A DNA stretch of 20,988 nucleotides from Oscillospiraceae bacterium (lineage in GTDB: Bacteria; Bacillota; Clostridia; Oscillospirales; Ruminococcaceae): the NCBI GenBank assembly GCA_016297675.1, contig JAEDGE010000014.1, forward strand, positions 1 through 20,988. Direction: 5' to 3'. Positions 7,775-15,489 of the stretch are shown one piece after another. Both the position numbers and the translations under genes were made by a program. Positions within the stretch are counted from its first letter, which is position 1; every line of letters starts with the position of its first letter. The notes under the pieces were generated by a model, which did no database searches, was not told the origin of the DNA, and saw only the letters and a list, made by a program, of their open reading frames with translations.

Positions 7775-7803
7775 TTGATTTTTTTCGTGAAAAATGCTAT
7801 AAT
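7775..7803 (+). promoter_or_regulatory. Promoter of the yicC-gmk-...-thiN operon
   Basis: TTGATT at 7775-7780 and TATAAT at 7798-7803 have a 17-bp spacer, with TGC immediately before the -10 box (extended -10). It is the only clear promoter I see upstream of the 12-gene run. The 302-nt gap 7617-7918 holds the CotH terminator, this promoter and a leader of about 110 nt; I see no convincing gene in it. Confidence 0.8.
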
Positions 7804-7865
7804 AGTAAATTATACATGATAGCCGGAATGTCTGCCGAACAGCAGGGAATTCTGGAATTTTACAT

Positions 7866-7896
7866 CAGCAGGAATGGCATTCCTGTTGCAATTTTT
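7866..7896 (+). promoter_or_regulatory. Hairpin plus T-run in the yicC leader, possible attenuator
   Basis: CAGCAGGAATG (7866-7876) and CATTCCTGTTG (7878-7888) are inverted repeats with one G-U pair, followed by CAATTTTT (7889-7896). As RNA this gives a stem of about 9 bp with a small loop and a short U-run 23 nt before the yicC start. An upstream segment, AGCAGGGAAT at 7841-7850, can pair with the same 3' arm (ATTCCTGTT, 7879-7887), so two exclusive folds are possible. The regulatory role is inference. Confidence 0.35.
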
Positions 7897-7918
7897 ATGC
7901 AGAAATGAGGGCATCAGT

Positions 7919-8797
7919 TTGATCAAAAGTATGACCGGCTTCGGAAGAGGGCATTTTTTGGCAGACGGCGTAGATATTTTGGCGGAAGTGCGTTCCGTCA
8001 ATCATCGCTTTCTGGAGTGTACGATACGATTACCAAGAGCGTATGGCTTTCTGGAAGAACGAGTAAAAAAATGTGTGCAGCAGGTCGCTGCACGGGGCAA
8101 AGTGGAAGTAAATTTGACAATACAGCTTCCAAGTTCTGCTGTCAGCACTGTGTCTGTCAATTTGGATATGGCAAATGCTTATTGCACCGCATTGCGAGAA
8201 GCCAATGAAACGTTGCAATTACAGGATGATTTGACACTTTCTACTTTGTTGCGTTTGCCGGATGTCTGTACGGTGCAAAAGCTGGAGATGGAAGAAGATG
8301 TGATTTGGCAGGACACGGAAGTAGCACTACAGGAAGCCTTGCAGCAGTTTTTAACCATGCGGCAGACCGAGGGCGAAAAGCTGCGGCAGGATGTACAGCT
8401 TCGCTTGCAGAAAATTACGGAAAACCTTACCATAATAGAGGCAGCAGCCCCTGCTATGCAGCAGAAATACTATGATCGCTTATATCAAAAATTAGCGGTT
8501 TTACTGGAGGATCAGTGTATAGATACCCAGAGGCTGGTGACAGAAGCAGCTGTATTTGCAGAAAAAGTGGCAATTGATGAGGAGACTGTTCGGTTGCACA
8601 GTCACTTGCAACAGTGCGAACAACTTTTGTCAGCAGAAGAGCCGGTGGGCAGAAAATTAGATTTTTTGGTGCAGGAAATGAATCGGGAAGTCAATACCAT
8701 CGGTTCCAAAGCACAAAATCTGGACATCACAAAACTTGTGGTAGAAATGAAGTCTGAGATTGAAAAAATACGGGAACAAATTCAGAATATGGAATAG
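7919..8797 (+). CDS. yicC: YicC/YloC family endoribonuclease
   Basis: A 292-residue protein when started at TTG 7919, giving the N-terminus MIKSMTGFGRG, the near-universal start of YicC proteins. GAGG at 7907-7910 lies 8 nt upstream. An in-frame ATG at 7874 would add 15 residues unlike the family and falls inside the leader hairpin, so it is not used here. Family-typical features are EVRSVNHRFLE near the N-terminus and the C-terminal block KLDFLVQEMNREVNTIGSKAQN, followed by VVEMKSEIEKIREQIQN with acidic residues thought to bind metal. YicC homologues are metal-dependent endoribonucleases that act on RNA turnover. It is the first gene of the operon. In B. subtilis the homologue yloC is followed by remA, but here gmk comes next after 19 nt. 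Confidence 0.93.
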   Translation: MIKSMTGFGRGHFLADGVDILAEVRSVNHRFLECTIRLPRAYGFLEERVKKCVQQVAARGKVEVNLTIQLPSSAVSTVSVNLDMANAYCTALREANETLQLQDDLTLSTLLRLPDVCTVQKLEMEEDVIWQDTEVALQEALQQFLTMRQTEGEKLRQDVQLRLQKITENLTIIEAAAPAMQQKYYDRLYQKLAVLLEDQCIDTQRLVTEAAVFAEKVAIDEETVRLHSHLQQCEQLLSAEEPVGRKLDFLVQEMNREVNTIGSKAQNLDITKLVVEMKSEIEKIREQIQNME

Positions 8798-8816
8798 AAG
8801 GGCTGGTGTTTTTGCA

Positions 8817-9419
8817 GTGCAGAAGGGATTGTTACTGGTGATTTCTGGTCCGTCTGGTTGTGGAAAGGGAACTGTCTTAAAGGAAGTCATGAAGAAACAG
8901 AATTTATATTATTCCATTTCAATGACCACACGGCAGCCAAGAGAAGGCGAAGTAGATGGCGTGCACTATCATTTTGTTTCAAAGGAACAATTTGAAACGT
9001 TGATTGCACAGAACGGTGTACTGGAACACGCAGAATATTGCGGAAACTATTATGGAACACCAAGAGAAGCAGTAGAAACTATGCGAAACGAAGGAAAAGA
9101 TGTGATTCTGGAAATTGAGGTGGTCGGTGCAGCACAGGTGCGAGAAAATTGTCCCGATGCCGTTTCGATTTTCATTGCACCGCCCAGTATAGCAGAGTTA
9201 AAACGGCGGCTTTATGGGCGAGGAACGGAGTCAGAGGAAACCATTCAGGAACGGATTGCACAGGTCGATCGGGAACTTCCGTGTGCCGTTCAGTATGATT
9301 ATCTTGTCATCAATGATGAGGTAGAATCGGCAGCAGAAGAGATTTTACAAATCATTGCTGCGGAGCGAATCCGTCATAGAAATAAAGAAGAAAAAGTGAA
9401 AGAGGTATTAGAATCATGA
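8817..9419 (+). CDS. gmk: Guanylate kinase
   Basis: A 200-residue cytoplasmic enzyme that phosphorylates GMP to GDP with ATP. The P-loop GPSGCGKGT is at residues 11-19, followed by the GMP-binding block SMTTRQPREGEVDGVHYHFV and the motif GNYYGTP, which all gmk products share. Length is normal for the family. The frame stays open upstream into yicC, but GTG 8817 gives MQKGLLLVISG, the expected N-terminus, and avoids overlap with yicC. The ribosome site is weak (AAGGG at 8798-8802), so coupling to yicC translation is likely. Its stop overlaps the ATG of rpoZ (ATGA at 9416-9419). Confidence 0.95.
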   Translation: MQKGLLLVISGPSGCGKGTVLKEVMKKQNLYYSISMTTRQPREGEVDGVHYHFVSKEQFETLIAQNGVLEHAEYCGNYYGTPREAVETMRNEGKDVILEIEVVGAAQVRENCPDAVSIFIAPPSIAELKRRLYGRGTESEETIQERIAQVDRELPCAVQYDYLVINDEVESAAEEILQIIAAERIRHRNKEEKVKEVLES

Positions 9420-9631
9420 GTATGTTGAGACCGTCTTTGAGTCAGTTAATGAATAAAAATGAAAGCTGTTATTCTGTTGTTGTTGGCATTGCCAAGCGTG
9501 CAAGAGAAATTGCAGACGAGCTGTATGACCAAAAGAAAACACTGGAAGAAAAGCCAGTACAGACAGCCGTAGATGAATTGGCAGCTGGAAAGTATCGGAT
9601 TATCGAGAGTGAGAATCTGAATCATAATTAA
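9416..9631 (+). CDS. rpoZ: RNA polymerase omega subunit
   Basis: A 71-residue protein of the size expected for Gram-positive omega. MLRPSLSQLMNKNESCYSVVVGIAKRAREIADEL matches the conserved omega core, in which the segment after the Ser-Cys-Tyr-Ser turn helps hold the beta-prime C-terminus. KPVQTAVDELAAGKYRI corresponds to the usual C-terminal KPv-x-A-x-x-E block. It starts in an ATGA overlap with gmk and has GAGG 10 nt upstream; ATG 9422 is an alternative start two codons in. Gene order gmk-rpoZ is typical of Bacillota. coaBC, which usually follows, is absent. Confidence 0.93.
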   Translation: MSMLRPSLSQLMNKNESCYSVVVGIAKRAREIADELYDQKKTLEEKPVQTAVDELAAGKYRIIESENLNHN

Positions 9632-9634
9632 TCC

Positions 9635-12055
9635 ATGACAATAGAAACATCAGAGACCGTATTTTTGGGCGTTGCAGTTTGGGATACTGCCTATTCTTTT
9701 GATCGTCTGTTTACGTATCAGGCGACAGAACCCGTTGCAGTTGGCTGCCGAGTGATTGTGCCGTTCGGCAGAGGCAATCGGGAACGGATTGGCATGGTGC
9801 TGGAAATACAAGATTCTTCGCCGGAGTCTGCGGTCAAGTCGATTCTTTCTGTTGTGGACACATTGCCGGTATTACAGAAAGAACAGCTGGACTTGGTGTT
9901 TTGGCTGCGGGAGATGACGTTTTGCACCTATTGTGATGCGATTCGTACCATTTTACCAGCTGGGATGCAGCTGCAAATTGTACAGAAAACAATCCTGACA
10001 GAACCGGCACCGGATGTATCGCTTTCTGAGGAGGAGGCCGCCTATTATCACGCCTTGCAGCAGACAAAAACAGTAGCATCTTTTCAAAAGCTGTTGCGTA
10101 ATCCACTTGCAGGGAATCTGTTGGAGAAGGGATTTTTGAAGACGGTTGCAGCGGCTAAGCCAAGAGTACAGGAATCGCTGGTGAAGATGATATCCTTGCC
10201 GGAAGTGCTGCCGGAACGCAGGATGACACCGAAACAGCAGCTCTTGGTGAAGCTGCTACAGGAATCCGGTACACTGTCAGAAAAAGAGGCGTGTCATCGC
10301 TGCGGTATTACAAAATCTGTTGTACAATCCGCAGAAAAAAACGGTCTGGTGATTTGTACGATGCAGTCAGCAGAGAGAGTGCCAACAGCTATTGCTGTGA
10401 CGGAGCCGCTTTCGGCGATTGTACTTTCGGATGCACAACAGGCAGTGATGGAGCAGGTTTTGCAAGCTGTCATTTCGGAAAAAACAGCCTATTTTCTGCT
10501 GCATGGTGTCACCGGCAGCGGAAAAACTCGTGTGTTTCAAAAATTAATTGCAGAAACGCTGCAAATAGGAAAGCAGGCAATTGTACTGGTGCCGGAAATT
10601 GCCCTGACACCACAGATTGTTGGACAGTTTCAAAGTTTGTTCGGCGATGCGGTGGTTGTCATGCACAGTGAATTATCTGACCGGCAGCGGCAAGATGCCT
10701 ATCAGCGAATGCAGGCTGGTACAGCAAAAATTGCAATCGGGACACGCAGTGCGGTGTTTGCTCCAGTGCAAAAATTGGGAATCATCATCGTGGACGAGGA
10801 GGGCGAACGTACCTATAAGTCCGATCATGCCCCTCGTTACCATGCGATTGCGGTTGCTCGAAAACGCTGTCAGACCCATCATTGTCCGCTGTTGCTGGCA
10901 TCGGCAACGCCGTCCATTGAAAGCTACTATTATGCAAAAAAAGGAATTTATACGCTGCTGGAACTGAAACAGCGGTATCGCAATATGCCGCTGCCGGAAG
11001 TGACTGTGGTGGATATGAATCAAGAACGACAGCTTGGCAATGCTACACCGTTCAGCACTCCCCTGATTCGTGCCATGCAGGAAACCATTTCTGCTGGGAA
11101 ACAAGTACTGTTATTGTTGAATCGAAGAGGGTATCATACGATTATCAGCTGCTGTGACTGTAACCAGCCGATTTACTGTCCCAATTGCAGTGTTCCGATG
11201 ACGTATCATAAGGTGAGTGACCAGTTGATGTGTCATTATTGTGGGCATATGCAGCCTATTGTGGAAAATTGTCCTAAGTGCGGTGGCAATCGGTTTCGGC
11301 GAATGGGATTCGGAACACAGCAAATGGAAGAGCAGTTACAGGAACTGTTTCCCCATGCAAAAGTGCTGCGAATGGATGCAGATACCACCGTTTCTCGCTA
11401 TGCTTACGAGGAAAAATTTACAGCGTTCCGCAATAAGGAATATGACATCATGGTTGGCACGCAGATGATTGGAAAGGGATTGGATTTTCCAGATGTCACA
11501 TTGGTGGGCGTTTTGTCGGTTGATCAAGCTCTATTTGCCGGAGATTTTCGCAGCTATGAACGGACGTTTTCGCTGATTACACAGGTAGTTGGCAGAAGCG
11601 GACGAGGAGAAACAGCAGGTCGTGCCATTTTGCAGACGTTTCTGCCGGATCATTATGTGCTGCAATTGGCGGCAAGGCAGGATTATCCAGCATTCTATGA
11701 GCAGGAATTTGCAATTCGGAAAGCATTGCTCTTTCCGCCGTTTTGTGATTTATGTGTGCTGGGCTTTACCGGAGAGGACGAAGCTTGTGTTGCAAAAGCG
11801 GCAGAAGAAGCGGTACAGCAAATTCAAATCTATATCCAACAAACCGGTTTTTCGCTGCCATTGTGGGTTTTGGGGGCAGTTCCCTGTCCCTATGAACGGT
11901 TAAAAGGGAAATATCGGTATCGTGTGATTTTAAAATGCAAAAATACTGAGCCATATCGTACATTAGTACGAACTGTTTTGTCAGCGGTCACCACACAGAA
12001 AGCATTTTCAAAACTGTATGCTTATGCTGATATGAACGGCGACATTGGCGTATAA
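9635..12055 (+). CDS. priA: Primosomal protein N' (replication restart helicase PriA)
   Basis: An 806-residue protein, normal for PriA. The N-terminal 3'-DNA-end-binding domain (about 8-105) is followed by a winged-helix part and the helicase core. Walker A is GVTGSGKT (Lys297). The DEAH-type box reads DEEGERTYK (387-395), where the family usually has DEEH. The inserted zinc-binding region at about 506-549 has the paired cysteines (CDC, YCPNC, CHYCG, CPKCG). Motifs V-VI appear as VGTQMIGKGLDFPDVTL and QVVGRSGR. PriA reloads the replicative helicase at collapsed forks. It starts 3 nt after rpoZ with no obvious ribosome site, so translation is probably coupled. The Gly in the DEEG box is the one oddity; all other core motifs look intact. 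Confidence 0.95.
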   Translation: MTIETSETVFLGVAVWDTAYSFDRLFTYQATEPVAVGCRVIVPFGRGNRERIGMVLEIQDSSPESAVKSILSVVDTLPVLQKEQLDLVFWLREMTFCTYCDAIRTILPAGMQLQIVQKTILTEPAPDVSLSEEEAAYYHALQQTKTVASFQKLLRNPLAGNLLEKGFLKTVAAAKPRVQESLVKMISLPEVLPERRMTPKQQLLVKLLQESGTLSEKEACHRCGITKSVVQSAEKNGLVICTMQSAERVPTAIAVTEPLSAIVLSDAQQAVMEQVLQAVISEKTAYFLLHGVTGSGKTRVFQKLIAETLQIGKQAIVLVPEIALTPQIVGQFQSLFGDAVVVMHSELSDRQRQDAYQRMQAGTAKIAIGTRSAVFAPVQKLGIIIVDEEGERTYKSDHAPRYHAIAVARKRCQTHHCPLLLASATPSIESYYYAKKGIYTLLELKQRYRNMPLPEVTVVDMNQERQLGNATPFSTPLIRAMQETISAGKQVLLLLNRRGYHTIISCCDCNQPIYCPNCSVPMTYHKVSDQLMCHYCGHMQPIVENCPKCGGNRFRRMGFGTQQMEEQLQELFPHAKVLRMDADTTVSRYAYEEKFTAFRNKEYDIMVGTQMIGKGLDFPDVTLVGVLSVDQALFAGDFRSYERTFSLITQVVGRSGRGETAGRAILQTFLPDHYVLQLAARQDYPAFYEQEFAIRKALLFPPFCDLCVLGFTGEDEACVAKAAEEAVQQIQIYIQQTGFSLPLWVLGAVPCPYERLKGKYRYRVILKCKNTEPYRTLVRTVLSAVTTQKAFSKLYAYADMNGDIGV

Positions 12056-12080
12056 TAGAAAAAGGAGAATGGTATTCAAT

Positions 12081-12545
12081 ATGGCAATTCGTAGAATACG
12101 CAAGGAAGGGGATCCGGTTTTACGCATGGTTTGCAAACCGGTGACACAGTTTGATGAATCCCTGCACCGTCTGTTGGACGATATGCAGGAAACGTTAAAA
12201 GATGCTGGTGGTGTAGGACTGGCTGCACCGCAAGTTGGCATTGCAAAACGCCTGTTTATTATGGATTTGGGACTGCCGGAGATGATTGAAGCCATCAATC
12301 CGCAGATTCTCAAAGTCAGTGGAAAACAGCATGTTGTAGAAGGCTGTTTGTCCTGTCCGGAAAAGTGGGGCTATGTAGACCGTCCGAAACGTTGTCGGTT
12401 GCGTGCACAGAATCGGCGGGGCGAATGGTATGAGATGGCATTTGTAGATCTGGGAGCACAATGTGCCTGTCACGAAAATGACCATCTGGACGGACATTTG
12501 TTTGTGGATATTGTAACCGAATTTGTAGAACCGGAAGAGGAATAA
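12081..12545 (+). CDS. def: Peptide deformylase
   Basis: A 154-residue metalloenzyme that removes the formyl group from nascent N-termini. All three family motifs are present: GVGLAAPQ (from Gly44), EGCLSC (metal-ligand Cys89) and HENDH (131-135, two metal-ligand histidines and the catalytic glutamate). Start: AAAGGAG at 12061-12067 precedes ATG 12069 by only one base and ATG 12081 by 13. ATG 12081 gives MAIRRIRKEGDPVLR, the typical N-terminus, and is chosen. It begins 25 nt after priA and 6 nt before fmt, the usual def-fmt pairing in which one enzyme removes and the other adds the formyl group. Confidence 0.95.
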   Translation: MAIRRIRKEGDPVLRMVCKPVTQFDESLHRLLDDMQETLKDAGGVGLAAPQVGIAKRLFIMDLGLPEMIEAINPQILKVSGKQHVVEGCLSCPEKWGYVDRPKRCRLRAQNRRGEWYEMAFVDLGAQCACHENDHLDGHLFVDIVTEFVEPEEE

Positions 12546-12551
12546 TCAGAT

Positions 12552-13487
12552 ATGAAGATTGTATTTATGGGAACACCGGACTTTGCCGTGCCTTGTTTGC
12601 AAGCATTGCTGGACAGTCCGCATACAGTAGCGGCTGTATTTACCCAGCCAGATAAGCCCAAAGGGAGAGGCTATAAAATGATTCCGCCTCCGGTGAAGGT
12701 TGCTGCGGAGGGGGCTGGCGTTCCGGTTTATCAGCCGCTTTCCCTGCGGAAGGGCGAGGATGCAGAACAGGCGATGCAGGTCTTGCAGACCCTTGCACCA
12801 GATGTCATTGTGGTTGTGGCGTATGGACAGCTTTTGCCAAAGAGTATTTTGAATTTGCCAAAATACAAATGCATCAATATTCATGGTTCTCTGCTGCCAG
12901 CTTATCGTGGTGCAGCGCCCATGCAGATGTGTCTGCTGAACGGAGAAACAGAAACGGGCATCACTTCTATGGAAATGGCAGAGGGTTTGGATACTGGCGA
13001 TATGCTGATCAAGGCAGCTTTGCCGATTGGCGAGGATGAAACTTTTGCCTCTCTGCATGATCGGCTGGCAGAACTGGGAGCAAAGGTACTGCTGGAAACG
13101 TTGGAGAAACTGGAAGCCGGTACCCTGCAGCCAGAGTCGCAGGATGATGCAAAGTCCTCGTATGCGGGAAGAATTACAAAAGAAATGTCCGCTTTGCATT
13201 TTGCAGAACCAGCGGCAAAACTGCACAATATCATTCGTGGGATTACTGGTTTTACCACACTGGATGGAAAACGGCTGAAAGTATATGCTTCGCATATCAT
13301 TCGGAAAACAATGCCAGAAGAATTGCCATGCGGTGCTGTTGCAGATGTGGAACAATTGGTTATCAAGTGCGGAGATGGTTTGGGCTTACAGCTTCTGGAA
13401 GTGCAGCCAGAGGGCAAAAAACGAATGGCAGCAGCAGATTTTCTGCGAGGGAAATCCATTCCGTATGGTACAGTGCTGGGCGGATAA
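12552..13487 (+). CDS. fmt: Methionyl-tRNA formyltransferase
   Basis: A 311-residue protein, full length for the family. It formylates the amino group of initiator Met-tRNA with 10-formyl-tetrahydrofolate. The N-terminus KIVFMGTPDFAVPCLQAL is typical. The catalytic block NIHGSLLPAYRGAAP carries Asn109 and His111, and GLDTGDM provides the conserved aspartate. The C-terminal OB-like domain (about 205-311) for tRNA binding is present. It follows def by 6 nt, with GAGG within the def 3' end as ribosome site. Confidence 0.96.
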   Translation: MKIVFMGTPDFAVPCLQALLDSPHTVAAVFTQPDKPKGRGYKMIPPPVKVAAEGAGVPVYQPLSLRKGEDAEQAMQVLQTLAPDVIVVVAYGQLLPKSILNLPKYKCINIHGSLLPAYRGAAPMQMCLLNGETETGITSMEMAEGLDTGDMLIKAALPIGEDETFASLHDRLAELGAKVLLETLEKLEAGTLQPESQDDAKSSYAGRITKEMSALHFAEPAAKLHNIIRGITGFTTLDGKRLKVYASHIIRKTMPEELPCGAVADVEQLVIKCGDGLGLQLLEVQPEGKKRMAAADFLRGKSIPYGTVLGG

Positions 13488-13508
13488 ACAAGAAAGGAGC
13501 AGTGTCAA

Positions 13509-14177
13509 ATGGGATATGGTTTGCTTATCATTGGATTTGTTATTTGTGCCATTGCATCATGGAATGTCAATGCTACATTTAAACGGTATCAGAAAATCGG
13601 TAATCGGCGTGGTATCACTGCCGCACAGGTTGCACGACAGATTCTGGACGATAATGGTTTGCAGTTTGTTGCAGTGGAACGGGTGAGCGGCAGTTTGACA
13701 GATCATTATGATCCAAGAGCCAATGTGGTGCGGTTGTCGGATTCTGTTTATGATTCTGCTTCTGTCGCTGCCATTGGTGTGGCTGCCCATGAATGTGGGC
13801 ATGCAGTACAACACGCAACCGAATACACCCCAATTAAAATTCGGCAGGCGATTATTCCGATTACACAATTCGGTTCTTATGCATGGTATTTTGTGCTGGT
13901 TTTGGGATTGATTCTTAGTTTGCGTCCACTGGTGTATGCAGGAATTATTTTGTTTTCCTTGATTGTTCTGTTTCAGTTTGTTACCTTGCCGGTAGAGTTT
14001 AATGCCAGCAGTCGTGCTTTGAAAACATTGGATGCCTACCATATTTTAGAACAGGATGAATTGACAAGTGCCAGAAAGGTACTGACTGCTGCAGCCATGA
14101 CCTATGTTGCTTCGCTGGTCAGCTCCATTTTGCAGCTGGTTCGTTTGTTGGGACTGGTAAGACGGAGAGATGACTGA
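13509..14177 (+). CDS. Zinc metallopeptidase, YugP-like membrane protein
   Basis: A 222-residue membrane protein. An N-terminal hydrophobic segment (1-18) is followed by a region with the zinc signature AAHECGHAVQHA; HECGH spans residues 94-98. Two or more hydrophobic helices lie at about 117-160 and one near the C-terminus (about 193-213). The segment FNASSRAL is typical of the family (neutral zinc metallopeptidase 2, B. subtilis YugP), and the glutamate found nearby in family members as a third ligand is probably the E of PVEF. The substrate is unknown for the family. It is preceded by AAAGGAGC and starts 21 nt after fmt. Its stop overlaps the rsmB ATG by one base (TGATG). Confidence 0.85.
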   Translation: MGYGLLIIGFVICAIASWNVNATFKRYQKIGNRRGITAAQVARQILDDNGLQFVAVERVSGSLTDHYDPRANVVRLSDSVYDSASVAAIGVAAHECGHAVQHATEYTPIKIRQAIIPITQFGSYAWYFVLVLGLILSLRPLVYAGIILFSLIVLFQFVTLPVEFNASSRALKTLDAYHILEQDELTSARKVLTAAAMTYVASLVSSILQLVRLLGLVRRRDD

Positions 14178-15481
14178 TGCAGGGAAGACGATTAGCAGTA
14201 CAGCTTCTGGATCAGACAGAGCAGGCAGGCAGCTATTCCAATTTGCTGCTTGACCATGCATTGCATCAGGTGCAGATGGAACAAAAGGAAAAAAATCTTT
14301 GTACAGTCCTTTTCTATGGCGTGTTGACACGTCGGATCACATTGGATGCCGTACTGGCGAAATACAGTAAAAAACCAGTTGCAAAATTGGACAGAACGGT
14401 GCGGAATATTCTGCACATTGGACTTTATCAGATTCTTTATTTGCAGCATATTCCGGATCGTGCTGCTGTGGATGAAAGTGTGAAATTGACGAAACAGTGT
14501 CGGAAAGCCAGTGCTGGCAGTTTTGTGAATGCGGTGCTACGTGCATTTTTGCGGGATGAAAAACAGATTCCGCTGCCAAAGCAAAAAAAGCAGGCATTGT
14601 CGGTACAGTATGCTGCTCCTATTTGGCTGGTAGAACTGCTGTTGCAAAACTATGGAGAAACGGAAGCCATTTCCTTTTTGGAGAATGCCCTACAGCCGCC
14701 GCCGCTGACGATTCGGCGGAATCCGCTGTTGGCAACGGAAGAACAACTGATGATATCCCTTGCTGCTTACCAGATTCAAAAACATCCATTTGTCACAGAT
14801 GCTTATCTTTTAAACGGCGGAAATATTCGGAACTGTCAGGCGTTTCAGGATGGTTGGTTTCATGTACAGGATGCTGCTTCGCAGCTTTGCTGTATGGCAT
14901 TGGGTGCAAAAGCTGGGGAAACGGTACTGGATGTGTGTGCTGCTCCGGGTGGAAAAACCTGTACGATTGCGGAGCATATGCAGGGAACGGGTCGAGTGAT
15001 GGCATTTGAATTACAGCCCAATCGTGTGCCGCTGATTGCAAAAGCAGCAGAGCGATTGCATTTGCAGAATGTGACAGCAGAGCAGGGAGATGCCACTGTT
15101 TTCCGTGCGGATTTGCCGCAGGCAGATCGGGTGTTATGTGATGTTCCTTGTTCCGGTATTGGTGTGATTCGCCGAAAGCCGGAAATTCGTGATAAAAAAC
15201 CGGAAAGCTTTGCAGATCTGCCGAAAATACAGGGGGCGATTCTGGAAAATGCCGCACGCTATGTGAAGGTTGGCGGTACACTGCTTTATTCTACCTGTAC
15301 CATTCGACCAGAGGAAAATGCACAGGTTGTACAGCAGTTTTTGTCGCAGCATGAGGAATATGTACCACAGCCAGTACTTCCGGAGCTGGACGGAAAATGG
15401 AAGGAATCTATGGTAACGCTTCTGCCGTCTGACTGCAATAGTGACGGGTTCTTTCTGGCAAAGATGCAGCGTGTCAAGTGA
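14177..15481 (+). CDS. rsmB: 16S rRNA (cytosine-967-C5)-methyltransferase
   Basis: A 434-residue protein with the two-part RsmB architecture. A NusB-like RNA-binding domain (about 1-130, containing LDRTVRNILHIGLYQILYL) precedes a Rossmann methyltransferase domain. The SAM loop is DVCAAPGGKT. DVPCSG contains Cys325 and LLYSTCTI contains Cys374; in the m5C family the Cys of the TC motif attacks the base and the Cys of the PC motif aids release. It methylates C967 of 16S rRNA in E. coli. The start ATG 14177 overlaps the preceding stop. Confidence 0.94.
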   Translation: MQGRRLAVQLLDQTEQAGSYSNLLLDHALHQVQMEQKEKNLCTVLFYGVLTRRITLDAVLAKYSKKPVAKLDRTVRNILHIGLYQILYLQHIPDRAAVDESVKLTKQCRKASAGSFVNAVLRAFLRDEKQIPLPKQKKQALSVQYAAPIWLVELLLQNYGETEAISFLENALQPPPLTIRRNPLLATEEQLMISLAAYQIQKHPFVTDAYLLNGGNIRNCQAFQDGWFHVQDAASQLCCMALGAKAGETVLDVCAAPGGKTCTIAEHMQGTGRVMAFELQPNRVPLIAKAAERLHLQNVTAEQGDATVFRADLPQADRVLCDVPCSGIGVIRRKPEIRDKKPESFADLPKIQGAILENAARYVKVGGTLLYSTCTIRPEENAQVVQQFLSQHEEYVPQPVLPELDGKWKESMVTLLPSDCNSDGFFLAKMQRVK

Positions 15482-15489
15482 GGTGTAAC

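Noticed and set aside
7693..7908. 71-codon open frame in the leader of the yicC operon
   Set aside because: It runs across the yicC promoter, has no ribosome site and no recognisable product; the promoter and hairpin explain the region better.
12045..12080. Upstream extension of def to an in-frame start inside priA
   Set aside because: The added residues (MAYNRKRRMVFN) are not family-like; ATG 12081 gives the typical N-terminus.
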